DNA of 64,000 nt from Candidatus Tenderia electrophaga (GTDB lineage: Bacteria > Pseudomonadota > Gammaproteobacteria > Tenderiales > Tenderiaceae), in the NCBI GenBank assembly GCA_001447805.1, contig CP013099.1:620001-684000 (forward strand). Reading direction: 5' to 3'. Both the position numbers and the translations under genes were made by a program. Below, piece after piece: positions 38,563 through 45,760 of this stretch (the first letter of the stretch is position 1; every line of letters starts with the position of its first letter). The notes under the pieces are model-generated. The model was not told where the DNA came from, searched no databases, and saw only the letters and a list, made by a program, of their open reading frames with translations.

Positions 38563-38730
38563 TGCGACTCGTCCTCTTCGAGTTGTCCGGGGTCGTAAGG
38601 TCCTGTTGGAGTTGCCTCAGGCGAAATATATATCCATTTTTTCGGATTTGTCTTCCTTTTTTTTAGGGCTCGGTGCGGTCGTGGCCAGGCCTCCCGGGCC
38701 GCTGTCGGAAGGCGTGTTAAAATTCCAGTT

Positions 38731-39330
38731 ATGACAGCTAGTTACCCAACCCCCACCGAGACTGTGGAGGCGGAGATCGAAATCAAGAAGAGCCGCTTTA
38801 TCGCGCGCGCCGCCAAGGTGACTGAGCGCGCGGCGGCGCTAGCGTTTGTGGAGCAGGCCAAGCGCGATTTCCCCGACGCCCGGCATCATTGCTGGGCCTA
38901 TCTGCTGGGTGATCCGGACTCGGCCGCCAGTGCGGCGATGAATGACGCCGGTGAACCGTCGGGCACGGCGGGTAAGCCGATCCTGAACGTGATCCAGCAT
39001 AAGGGGGTGGGGGATGTGGTTGTGGTGGTGATCCGTTATTTCGGCGGTATAAAGCTGGGAGCGGGTGGTCTGGTGCGGGCCTACAGCGGCGCGGCGCAGG
39101 CGGCCATGTCTATCCTGCCGCTGGCGCAGGCGCGGCCGGTGGAGGCGGTTGAGCTGAGCCTGGATTTTGCCAAGGAGCAGTTGCTGCGTCATTGGGCCGA
39201 GCAGCATGAGGCGGAATTGTTGCAGGTGGATTATGGTGAGCAGGTGCAACTGCGCCTGAGTGTGCCGCAAGATGCGCTGGATGAATTGGGGGTCTTTTGC
39301 GCCGCCCAGGGGGTTACGCGCCGATCGTGA
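38731..39330 (+). CDS. yigZ: IMPACT/YigZ family protein
   Basis: 199 residues of the UPF0029/IMPACT family. EIEIKKSRFIARAAKVTERA at the start, HHCWAYLLGD, NDAGEPSGTAGKPIL and VVVVIRYFGGIKLGAGGLVRAY are the family's most conserved blocks; the last ~60 residues form the second RNA-binding-like domain. In E. coli the protein has unknown exact function. ATG at 38731 lies in a short AT-rich leader. Convergent with the DNA glycosylase gene, the ends overlapping by 17 bases. Confidence 0.93.
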   Translation: MTASYPTPTETVEAEIEIKKSRFIARAAKVTERAAALAFVEQAKRDFPDARHHCWAYLLGDPDSAASAAMNDAGEPSGTAGKPILNVIQHKGVGDVVVVVIRYFGGIKLGAGGLVRAYSGAAQAAMSILPLAQARPVEAVELSLDFAKEQLLRHWAEQHEAELLQVDYGEQVQLRLSVPQDALDELGVFCAAQGVTRRS

Positions 39331-39985
39331 ATGCCAATACCTTGCTGACGTGGGCCAGCGGTCGGCCGCTTTCTTTGCACCATTGATTGAAGGCCTGTTG
39401 CACCAAGCGTAGATCGCGTTGCGATTTCGGATCGGTCGTGACGACCCCTTCCCGTTTCAGTGCTGCAATCACGTCACCGCTGAGAATGAATGAGTCTTTA
39501 CCCATAAAGCGCAGAAAGTATTGCGCCGAGTTGCCGCCCAGGCGACTGGCCCGTTTTTTCAGCAGGATTAACAGCTCTGCATAATCCTTCGCTGGCCAAT
39601 CGGCAAAGAAGCGCGCGGCGCTGCCGTGCGCTTCGGCCAGGTCGCAGAGCAAGGTGGCGTTGTCGCGTACGGCGAGGATCTTTTGGGCGTGACGGATAAT
39701 GCGCGTGTCTTTGAGTAGATGCTCGAAATCCGCGTCGGACATGAATTTCCAGCGCAGCGGATGAAAGCCGGCGAAGGCGGCCTCGAAACCGGGCCATTTT
39801 TTGTCCACCACACTCCAGTTGAAACCGGCGTTGAAGATGCACTTCGACATCATGGCGAGCCAACGGTCGTCGGGAATGGCGGCCAGCTCTGCGGCTGACA
39901 GTGGTGTGGGCAGCAGCGCCTCCAGCGCCGCTGCGCCACCCTTGCGCCGGGCGGCCTGTTCATACAGGGATGCAAAGCTTGTCAT
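39314..39985 (-). CDS. 3-methyladenine DNA glycosylase I (Tag)-like protein, zinc-site ligands absent
   Basis: 223 residues of the HhH-GPD-related Tag family: CIFNAGFNWSVVDKKWPGFE, FHPLRWKFMSDADFEHLL, TRIIRHAQKILAVRDNA and a C-terminal helical block (KDSFILSGDVIAALKREG). It lacks the N-terminal RCxW and the C-terminal His/Cys ligands of E. coli Tag, so it belongs to a metal-free branch. It would excise alkylated bases, but which ones is uncertain. ATG at 39985. It is divergent from tcdA, 39 bases away. Confidence 0.78.
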   Translation of the reverse strand: MTSFASLYEQAARRKGGAAALEALLPTPLSAAELAAIPDDRWLAMMSKCIFNAGFNWSVVDKKWPGFEAAFAGFHPLRWKFMSDADFEHLLKDTRIIRHAQKILAVRDNATLLCDLAEAHGSAARFFADWPAKDYAELLILLKKRASRLGGNSAQYFLRFMGKDSFILSGDVIAALKREGVVTTDPKSQRDLRLVQQAFNQWCKESGRPLAHVSKVLAFTIGA

Positions 39986-40024
39986 GATAAAATGCCGTGT
40001 TTTTTCCAAGGCGGATTGAATGGG

Positions 40025-40810
40025 ATGAGTGACGATTATAGCCGACGCTTCGGCGGGATTGAGCGCCTCTACGGCAGTGCCGCCGTGCCGGTGCTGCGTG
40101 ACATGCATGTCTTCGTCGCCGGTGTGGGCGGGGTCGGCTCCTGGGTGGTGGAGGCGCTGGCGCGTAGCGGCATTGGCAGGCTGACTTTTATCGACGGCGA
40201 TACGGTGGATATCGGCAATGCCAATCGTCAGCTGCATACGCTCAGCGCGACCTTCGACCGGCCCAAGGTTGAGGTGATGGCCGAGCGGGTGCGACAGATC
40301 AGTCCCGATTGTCAGGTGGCCGCCGTTCACCAGTATTTGAATATGGAAAATATGCAGGCCTATCTGGAGAATGATTACGACTATGTCATCGATGCCCTGG
40401 ATAGCATCAAGTTCAAGTCCAATATCATTGCCTATTGCAGGCGTAACAAGGTCCCCATCGTCGCCACCGGCGGGGCGGGCGGTCTCACCGATCCGACCAT
40501 GATCCATGTGGCCGACCTGAGTAAGACTTATAACGATCCACTGGCGGCCAAGGTGCGTGGCCGCTTGCGCGGCGAGTTTGGTTTCAGTCGTAACCCAAAA
40601 CGTTCATTCGGGGTGGAATGCGTATTCTCATCGCAGCAGCAGGTCTACCCCAAGGAGGACGGTAGGGTGAGCCATGAAAAGCCGGGCATTCACGGGGTGT
40701 CGCTGGATTGCCGATTCGGCTACGGTTCGGCCAGTTTCGTCACCGCCGCGTTTGGTTTTGTGGCGGCCTCGCGGGCAATCAACAAAACGCTAAAGAAAAA
40801 ACTCGCTTAG
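40025..40810 (+). CDS. tcdA: tRNA threonylcarbamoyladenosine dehydratase
   Basis: Cyclises t6A37 of ANN-decoding tRNAs to ct6A. 261 residues, E1/ThiF fold: RRFGGIERLYG start, the ATP site VFVAGVGGVGSWVVEALARSG, GRLTFIDGDTVDIGNANRQ and VIDALDSIKFKSNIIAYC. It lacks the adenylated-cysteine ubiquitin-like partner domains, as in CsdL/TcdA. ATG at 40025 matches the family start; earlier in-frame starts do not. The downstream gene is metA, convergent. Confidence 0.93.
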   Translation: MSDDYSRRFGGIERLYGSAAVPVLRDMHVFVAGVGGVGSWVVEALARSGIGRLTFIDGDTVDIGNANRQLHTLSATFDRPKVEVMAERVRQISPDCQVAAVHQYLNMENMQAYLENDYDYVIDALDSIKFKSNIIAYCRRNKVPIVATGGAGGLTDPTMIHVADLSKTYNDPLAAKVRGRLRGEFGFSRNPKRSFGVECVFSSQQQVYPKEDGRVSHEKPGIHGVSLDCRFGYGSASFVTAAFGFVAASRAINKTLKKKLA

Positions 40811-40878
40811 CTCGCCTTCCTCAGCGGGATCGCGGGATACGCCTTCCTAGGCGCCGCGCTGAAGCGCGAGCATACGGG

Positions 40879-41949
40879 CTAGCCCTTCAGCCCCAGCGGG
40901 TCGTTGGGGTCGATGTGATCCTGGAAGGGGTAACGCCGGTCCATGTTGGTGATCTGATAGACCTTGCCGAGCCAGTTGTTGAGGACGGCCTCGGCGGTGT
41001 CATGCCAGGTATTGTCCAGGCGCATCGTTACCAGCACTTCCGGCAGCTCCGGCGGGGTTTTGCCAGTTTTTACCGCCTTCATGACCTGCAGTTTGTGTTC
41101 CTCCAGAATGGCGGCCGACTGCAGGCTGAAATAATTTTCCGGCATGGGCGGATACTCGGCGCGTTCGCCCTTGATGTAGTGCATTACATCGCGCTTGTAT
41201 TCCTTGAGCAGGCTGATGATGTCGTACTCCGGATGGCCCTGGAAAAACACCAGTCGGAACCGGTCTTCGCTGACCGCCAGGTGCACACCGGCCTCCTTGC
41301 TTTCCACCAAGACTTTGAGCCCGGCCGCCTCAAATTGCTGACGGCAGATATTGTTGTAGCGCGAATGGGGAATGTCGAAACGCGTATTGACGCCGGCCAC
41401 CAGCGGGTGCTCGCGGTCCACCAGGTAGTGGGGATAGACGCCCCAGCGTTTGAAGCCCAGGTGCTTGCGTTTCTGGCTGTAGCGCATTTGCATGACGGCG
41501 TGGGTGGCCAGGCAGGAGCACAGCGTCGAGGTGACGTTGTCATAGGCCCAGTCGATGACCTCTTGCAGGGGGTGCCAAAAGGGCTCCATGGCCAGGTCGG
41601 GCTGGGTGACATTGGCGCCGGTGATGATCAGCGCGTCCAGGCCGCTGGCCTGGATTTCGTCGAAGCTTTCGTAGTATTTGGCCAGGTGTTGTCGCGCCTT
41701 ATCGCTGCGCGGCAGTTGTGGCAGGGTAAAGGGATGCATGTAGAACTGGGCGATTTGGTTGGATTCGCCCACCAGGCGAAAGAACTGGCGCTCGGTGGCC
41801 TCCAGTGCGGCATCGGGCATCATGTTGAGCAGGCCGATATGCAGTTCGCGGATATCCTGATGCACGGCGGCATCGCTTTGCAGGATGGTCTCGCCTTCGA
41901 CCTTCAGGCGTTTGAATGCAGGCAGGTCCGAGTTGGCGACCAAGGGCAT
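40879..41949 (-). CDS. metA: Homoserine O-acyltransferase, MetA family
   Basis: Activates homoserine by acyl transfer, first committed step of methionine synthesis. 356 residues of the glutamine-amidotransferase-like MetA fold: RELHIGLLNMMPDAALEATE, the nucleophile Cys146 in CSCLATHAVMQM, RFRLVFFQGHPEYD and the catalytic-His region. Sequence alone does not tell succinyl- from acetyl-CoA; MetA-family enzymes can use either. ATG at 41949. Six bases after the stop codon of the P-loop gene upstream, so probably one operon. Confidence 0.93.
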   Translation of the reverse strand: MPLVANSDLPAFKRLKVEGETILQSDAAVHQDIRELHIGLLNMMPDAALEATERQFFRLVGESNQIAQFYMHPFTLPQLPRSDKARQHLAKYYESFDEIQASGLDALIITGANVTQPDLAMEPFWHPLQEVIDWAYDNVTSTLCSCLATHAVMQMRYSQKRKHLGFKRWGVYPHYLVDREHPLVAGVNTRFDIPHSRYNNICRQQFEAAGLKVLVESKEAGVHLAVSEDRFRLVFFQGHPEYDIISLLKEYKRDVMHYIKGERAEYPPMPENYFSLQSAAILEEHKLQVMKAVKTGKTPPELPEVLVTMRLDNTWHDTAEAVLNNWLGKVYQITNMDRRYPFQDHIDPNDPLGLKG

Positions 41950-41954
41950 GGCGA

Positions 41955-42794
41955 TTATGCCTGTAAAGCTCGTTCGACCAGGGCGAGGAAATCCTGCTCG
42001 CATTCCACCATGGCCAGGTCGGTTGTGCTGATGGTGTAACCGTATTGCCGGGCGATCGCTTCATAGCGCGGGATGCGGCTGTAAAACAGGTGCGGGAAGA
42101 CCCAGCGCACGAAATCATCCGGATCGATTTGGGCGACATAATCCAGTGCATGCTGCCCCATGTACTTGGCCAGCTGCTCGTCGAGAAAGGCCTCGCGGTA
42201 ATACAGCGGTTTGGGCGCGATTTCGGCGCGGCGGATCAGTTCTTTTTCATCCTGCTCGGTGGCCTTTAGGTATAGAATCAAGGTGTGATCGGCCAGGGTC
42301 TGCAGCGTCTCCTCGTCATCCAGTTCGCAGACGCTGCCGCCGGCATCGTTGATGAAATGGCTGTAGCCATAGATCTCGTGGGCCTTTTGGATAAATTCCG
42401 GTACATCGCACATGGCGGCGATTTCGGCCTGATGGTGCAGGGCCTGGCGGCGCTTGAATTCGGGCAGCGACAGGCCATCCTGTTCCGGATTGCCGAGTTT
42501 GCCGAGGAAGCTGGACACTGGACTGAGATCGTCAAAGGTGAGGTTGTTGGCGATGTAAATGGAATCGGTGCGCAGCAGGTCGCGCAGAAACGGAATCTGC
42601 ATGGCCTGCTGCTTGATGTTGTCCAGAATCGGTTCGTCCAGATAACGGCTGCCGATGCGGTAATCGCCGGAATAGTGAAACCAATTGCCCTTGCGCAGCA
42701 TGGCGGACAGGCGCGTCTTGCCCACCCCGGACATGCCCAGCAGGGTGATGCTCTTATGTTGCCAGTTTCTGAATTCTTGCGGGCTTAGACGCAC
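41955..42794 (-). CDS. Uncharacterised P-loop ATPase next to metA
   Basis: 279 residues. Walker A is TLLGMSGVGKTRLSAML at the N-terminus. Other marks are FHYSGDYRIGSRYLDEPI, YGYSHFINDAGGSVCEL, HTLILYLKATEQDEKELI (a Walker-B-like strand) and YREAFLDEQLAKYMG. The nucleotide-kinase-like P-loop is clear; the substrate is not. It starts with GTG at 42794 behind GAGGTAGG and ends 5 bases before metA starts, so the two are co-transcribed. Similar pairs are known to me from other Proteobacteria but have no characterised function. Confidence 0.8.
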   Translation of the reverse strand: MRLSPQEFRNWQHKSITLLGMSGVGKTRLSAMLRKGNWFHYSGDYRIGSRYLDEPILDNIKQQAMQIPFLRDLLRTDSIYIANNLTFDDLSPVSSFLGKLGNPEQDGLSLPEFKRRQALHHQAEIAAMCDVPEFIQKAHEIYGYSHFINDAGGSVCELDDEETLQTLADHTLILYLKATEQDEKELIRRAEIAPKPLYYREAFLDEQLAKYMGQHALDYVAQIDPDDFVRWVFPHLFYSRIPRYEAIARQYGYTISTTDLAMVECEQDFLALVERALQA

Positions 42795-42859
42795 GGTCCT
42801 ACCTCATGACTGACGAATTGCTATAGTGTACCAAAGCCGTAAATGTTTCAGGATCTCTT

Positions 42860-43687
42860 ATGCGTTATCAGACCATCGTCAGCGATGAAGCACTGCTCAA
42901 TCACCTGCCCGACCCGCACTGGGTCATCGTCGATTGCCGTTTCTCCCTGGCGGATACGGAAGTCGGCAGGCGGGCCTGGCTCAGCAGCCATATCCGCGGC
43001 GCGCATTACGCCCACTTGAACGAAGCCCTGTCAGGCCCGGTGACACAACACGGTGGTCGCCATCCGTTACCCAACCGGGAGGAACTCCGGCGCCGGGTGG
43101 GCAGCTGGGGCGTGACGCCGAAGAGCCAGGTGGTGGCCTATGACGCCGCCGGCGGTGCCATGGCGGCGCGGCTGTGGTGGTTGCTGCGCTGGCTGGGGCA
43201 TCGTGACGTGGCCGTGCTCGACGGTGGTTGGCAGCGCTGGCAGGCGTCGGGCCTACCCGTTTCACGCGATCAGCCGATCGAGCTGCCCAGTTGCTATCCC
43301 GATACAGAAGAAAGTCAACCCTGGCTGAGCACAGAGGGCGTGGTTCAGGCGCTGGAAGAGAATGCCATCCTGCTCATCGACGCACGCGCCGCCGAGCGCT
43401 TCAGCGGCCAGGTCGAGCCCATCGACCCGGTGGCCGGCCACATTCCCGGCGCCGTCAACCGGCCGCAGCAGGAGAATCTGGATAAAAGCGGTCGCTTCAA
43501 GCCGGCCTTGCTGCTGCGTGATGAGTTCGAGGCCTTGCTGCATGGCCGTAATCCGTCAGAAGTGGTGCACATGTGCGGCTCCGGTGTCACCGCCTGTCAC
43601 AACCTGTTGGCCATGGAATATGCCGGACTCAGTGGTTCGCGCCTGTATCCCGGCTCTTGGAGTGAATGGTCTCGGGCTTTAAAATAA
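42860..43687 (+). CDS. Two-domain sulfurtransferase (thiosulfate / 3-mercaptopyruvate type)
   Basis: 275 residues with two rhodanese domains. The N-terminal domain (WVIVDCRFSLADTEVGRR, IRGAHYAHLNEAL) is non-catalytic; the C-terminal domain (LLIDARAAERFSGQ) has the active-site loop C239-GSGVTA. The CGSGVTA loop is characteristic of mercaptopyruvate sulfurtransferases (SseA) rather than CRKGVT-type thiosulfate enzymes. No signal peptide, so cytoplasmic. It is divergent from the ATPase-metA pair and followed by an AT-rich gap of 196 bases. Confidence 0.9.
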   Translation: MRYQTIVSDEALLNHLPDPHWVIVDCRFSLADTEVGRRAWLSSHIRGAHYAHLNEALSGPVTQHGGRHPLPNREELRRRVGSWGVTPKSQVVAYDAAGGAMAARLWWLLRWLGHRDVAVLDGGWQRWQASGLPVSRDQPIELPSCYPDTEESQPWLSTEGVVQALEENAILLIDARAAERFSGQVEPIDPVAGHIPGAVNRPQQENLDKSGRFKPALLLRDEFEALLHGRNPSEVVHMCGSGVTACHNLLAMEYAGLSGSRLYPGSWSEWSRALK

Positions 43688-43811
43688 ATATATAATAAAA
43701 CAATTAATTACTTAATTTATTTCATGTTATGAATCAAAATATGGCGCCAAACCGGGGTTGTCTAAAATCAATAAGTTATTGAAAGTGCTTGTTAAAATAG
43801 CCTAAGGGCGC

Positions 43812-43849
43812 TTGGAATCGGGCGGCTGGCATTGTATACTGCCAGCCGC
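43812..43849 (+). promoter_or_regulatory. Promoter with overlapping 10-bp-arm palindrome before the beta-barrel gene
   Basis: A -35 box TTGGAA (43812-43817), 17 bases, then -10 box TATACT (43835-43840). The palindrome GCGGCTGGCA (43822-43831) / TGCCAGCCGC (43840-43849) with an 8-base spacer wraps the -10 box. A repressor bound there would block polymerase, but the palindrome could instead form an RNA hairpin if transcription starts upstream. The expected start is about 43847, roughly 37 bases before the ATG at 43884. Confidence 0.62.
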
Positions 43850-43883
43850 GTTGTCAGAACAACAATAAAATTGGGGGTCATGA

Positions 43884-44411
43884 ATGAGACTTAGAATCTC
43901 AGCTTTACTATCGCTTTTCCTTGCTCAGCCGTTCGCCGCTCAGGCCAATGATTACTACTATGGCTTGTCGCTGGGCAGCACCACCTATGAAGAACCCGGC
44001 TTTGAGTTCAAGCTTGCCACCCTGGGCGGCAAACTCGGCTATCGCTTCAATAACATTCTCAGCGCCGAAGTGCATGCCGGGATAGGGGATTCTGATGACG
44101 CCAACGGCGTCTCCATGGATATGACCTACCTTACCGGCGCTTTTCTGCGCGCCGATTGGTCGCCTGTTGCCGACGGTCGTATCAAGCTCTACATTCTGGG
44201 CGGTTTCAGCGCCGCCGACCTAGAATTTAAAACCGCGAGTACCACAGCCAGCTCAACCGAGAGCGGCGTTTCTTACGCGGTCGGCATGGAGCTGTACGCC
44301 AATCGCGAGCATGGCATCGCGGCGCAGTGGAGTCGCTATCTGGATGACACCCTGAGGGGTGTCGACTATACCTTGGACGGCCTGAGTCTGGGCTATTTCC
44401 GCTATTTTTAG
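43884..44411 (+). CDS. Outer-membrane beta-barrel protein
   Basis: 175 residues. A signal peptide (about 1-21, ending PFAAQA) is followed by a mature chain that opens NDYYYGLSLGS with alternating aromatic/polar residues and short glycine turns (ATLGGKLGYRFNN, IKLYILGGFSAADLEF). It ends in GLSLGYFRYF, a final aromatic strand typical for insertion by the BAM complex. About eight strands would fit the length, an OmpA/Ail/OmpW-like small porin fold. Role unknown. Promoter and palindrome just upstream; a lipoprotein gene follows after about 48 bases. Confidence 0.85.
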   Translation: MRLRISALLSLFLAQPFAAQANDYYYGLSLGSTTYEEPGFEFKLATLGGKLGYRFNNILSAEVHAGIGDSDDANGVSMDMTYLTGAFLRADWSPVADGRIKLYILGGFSAADLEFKTASTTASSTESGVSYAVGMELYANREHGIAAQWSRYLDDTLRGVDYTLDGLSLGYFRYF

Positions 44412-44458
44412 CGCCTGCGGGCGAATCAATGAATTTGTTTGTTGAGGGTCATACGGTT

Positions 44459-45703
44459 ATGTATAAACGAAAACTTCTGGCCGCCATGTTTGGTGCGGCA
44501 ATCTCGCTCGGTTTGGGGGCTTGTGGGAGTGATAGTGATTCTTCCTCCAATAGTGGCTTGAGTGATTTAAGTGGTGGTAGCTCCTCTAGAAGTGATGAAT
44601 CCGGGACCGGGACGACGGTCACCGGATCTGAGTCAAACCCTGCCCGTGCCATAGAGATTACATATCCGAGAAGTAACGCAATTGTTGATGAGGGGGGCGG
44701 GGTTTATAGCAAGAGAGGTAGTGCGGTGGTTACCGACGCGGAAGGAAATCCGGTGCCGGATGGAACGAAAGTTTATATGAATCTCATTGATTCCATCTTG
44801 GCGCGCGGGACAATCGATAACGGTGACAGCTTAAACGGATCAACACTGACTGATATGGCACCTTTGTCAGGTGCTACTACTGATACCGCTACTACGTTTG
44901 ATCAAGCTTATGTATATAGAAATTATGCATATCGTTTTATCGAGCCGGGTGACCACGTGGTTCTGTTTGATGCCGATGAGACGGACAAAAACAGACTTGT
45001 TGACGATGCGACAGGAAACATCACAGCAAATATTCTAACTATGAGCACGGCTTATACAAATGCTTATCCAAGTACCGTCTATCCGGCAGATGGTACCACC
45101 CAATATTATGTCGGCGCTTCTACGTTGGGGGCGCAAATTATCGGGCAAGATGCTGAAGGTAATACAGTAAATGGCTATTCCGTTACAAAAGATGGCGTCG
45201 CTGAATTTAATATAGTCTATCCCTCTGATGTGAACTCCATCCACTCCGGCTGTTTAGGCGAGAATGATCTGCGCTCTTTTCCTTACGGGTCTGCAGAGGT
45301 TTTTGTGATAGCCAGTGCGGGTGAGCACGCTACGACCATTGATAATTCGGCATGTTTTTCATCTATTTCACCTTGGTCGTTGGCTGCGATTCCGACTTCA
45401 TTGGGGACAAGCGGAGGTGAGATTGAATTTAATTTGCAGGATGGTGGTGACGGAGTCTCATTGCCTTTTACCGAGATTAAGTCAAAGGTTGTTTTAAGCG
45501 GGACAATCACTGTGTCGGTTGATTTTTACGATTCGAATGATGTGCTAACCGGGTTGAGTTCTGGAAGGACATACGCTAACGGTACGGCAAAGGTATTGGT
45601 GTCTGTGACTAATCCCGGCGCATCGGGGGATGAGGCGAGGATCACCTTCTATACGAATGATCCTGCTGGAAGCACGTTGGAATATACGATTACGACACCA
45701 TAG
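44459..45703 (+). CDS. Putative surface lipoprotein with Ser/Gly-rich linker and Ig-like domains
   Basis: 414 residues. A signal peptide with lipobox LGLGAC places the lipidated Cys near residue 22, then a low-complexity Ser/Asp linker (SDSDSSSNSGLSDLSGGSSS). Beta-rich domains follow: SAVVTDAEGNPVPDGTKV is an Ig-like (Big_1-type) repeat, and a related start recurs toward the C-terminus (VVLSGTITVSVDFYDSNDV). It is probably an exported, lipid-anchored surface protein. Codon use is noticeably more AT-rich than in neighbours, as in acquired or fast-changing surface genes. Start: ATG 44459 behind GAGGG; ATG 44429 is in frame. A terminator follows directly. Confidence 0.65.
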   Translation: MYKRKLLAAMFGAAISLGLGACGSDSDSSSNSGLSDLSGGSSSRSDESGTGTTVTGSESNPARAIEITYPRSNAIVDEGGGVYSKRGSAVVTDAEGNPVPDGTKVYMNLIDSILARGTIDNGDSLNGSTLTDMAPLSGATTDTATTFDQAYVYRNYAYRFIEPGDHVVLFDADETDKNRLVDDATGNITANILTMSTAYTNAYPSTVYPADGTTQYYVGASTLGAQIIGQDAEGNTVNGYSVTKDGVAEFNIVYPSDVNSIHSGCLGENDLRSFPYGSAEVFVIASAGEHATTIDNSACFSSISPWSLAAIPTSLGTSGGEIEFNLQDGGDGVSLPFTEIKSKVVLSGTITVSVDFYDSNDVLTGLSSGRTYANGTAKVLVSVTNPGASGDEARITFYTNDPAGSTLEYTITTP

Positions 45704-45723
45704 ATTCTGACGTATTCAATCTA

Positions 45724-45760
45724 AGGTCGGTTCTATTCGGAACCGGCCTATTTTTGTTTT
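45724..45760 (+). terminator. Rho-independent terminator after the lipoprotein gene
   Basis: Stem AGGTCGGTTC (45724-45733) / GAACCGGCCT (45740-45749) with one G-T pair, loop TATTCG, then a T-rich tail (ATTTTTGTTTT, 45750-45760). The right arm and T-run overlap the mnmC stop on the other strand, so the same sequence may also end mnmC mRNA. Confidence 0.85.

Noticed and set aside
40708..42039. Plus-strand frame of about 440 codons antisense to metA
   Set aside because: metA has its catalytic Cys region and family blocks; the antisense frame is a compositional shadow and shows no domain.
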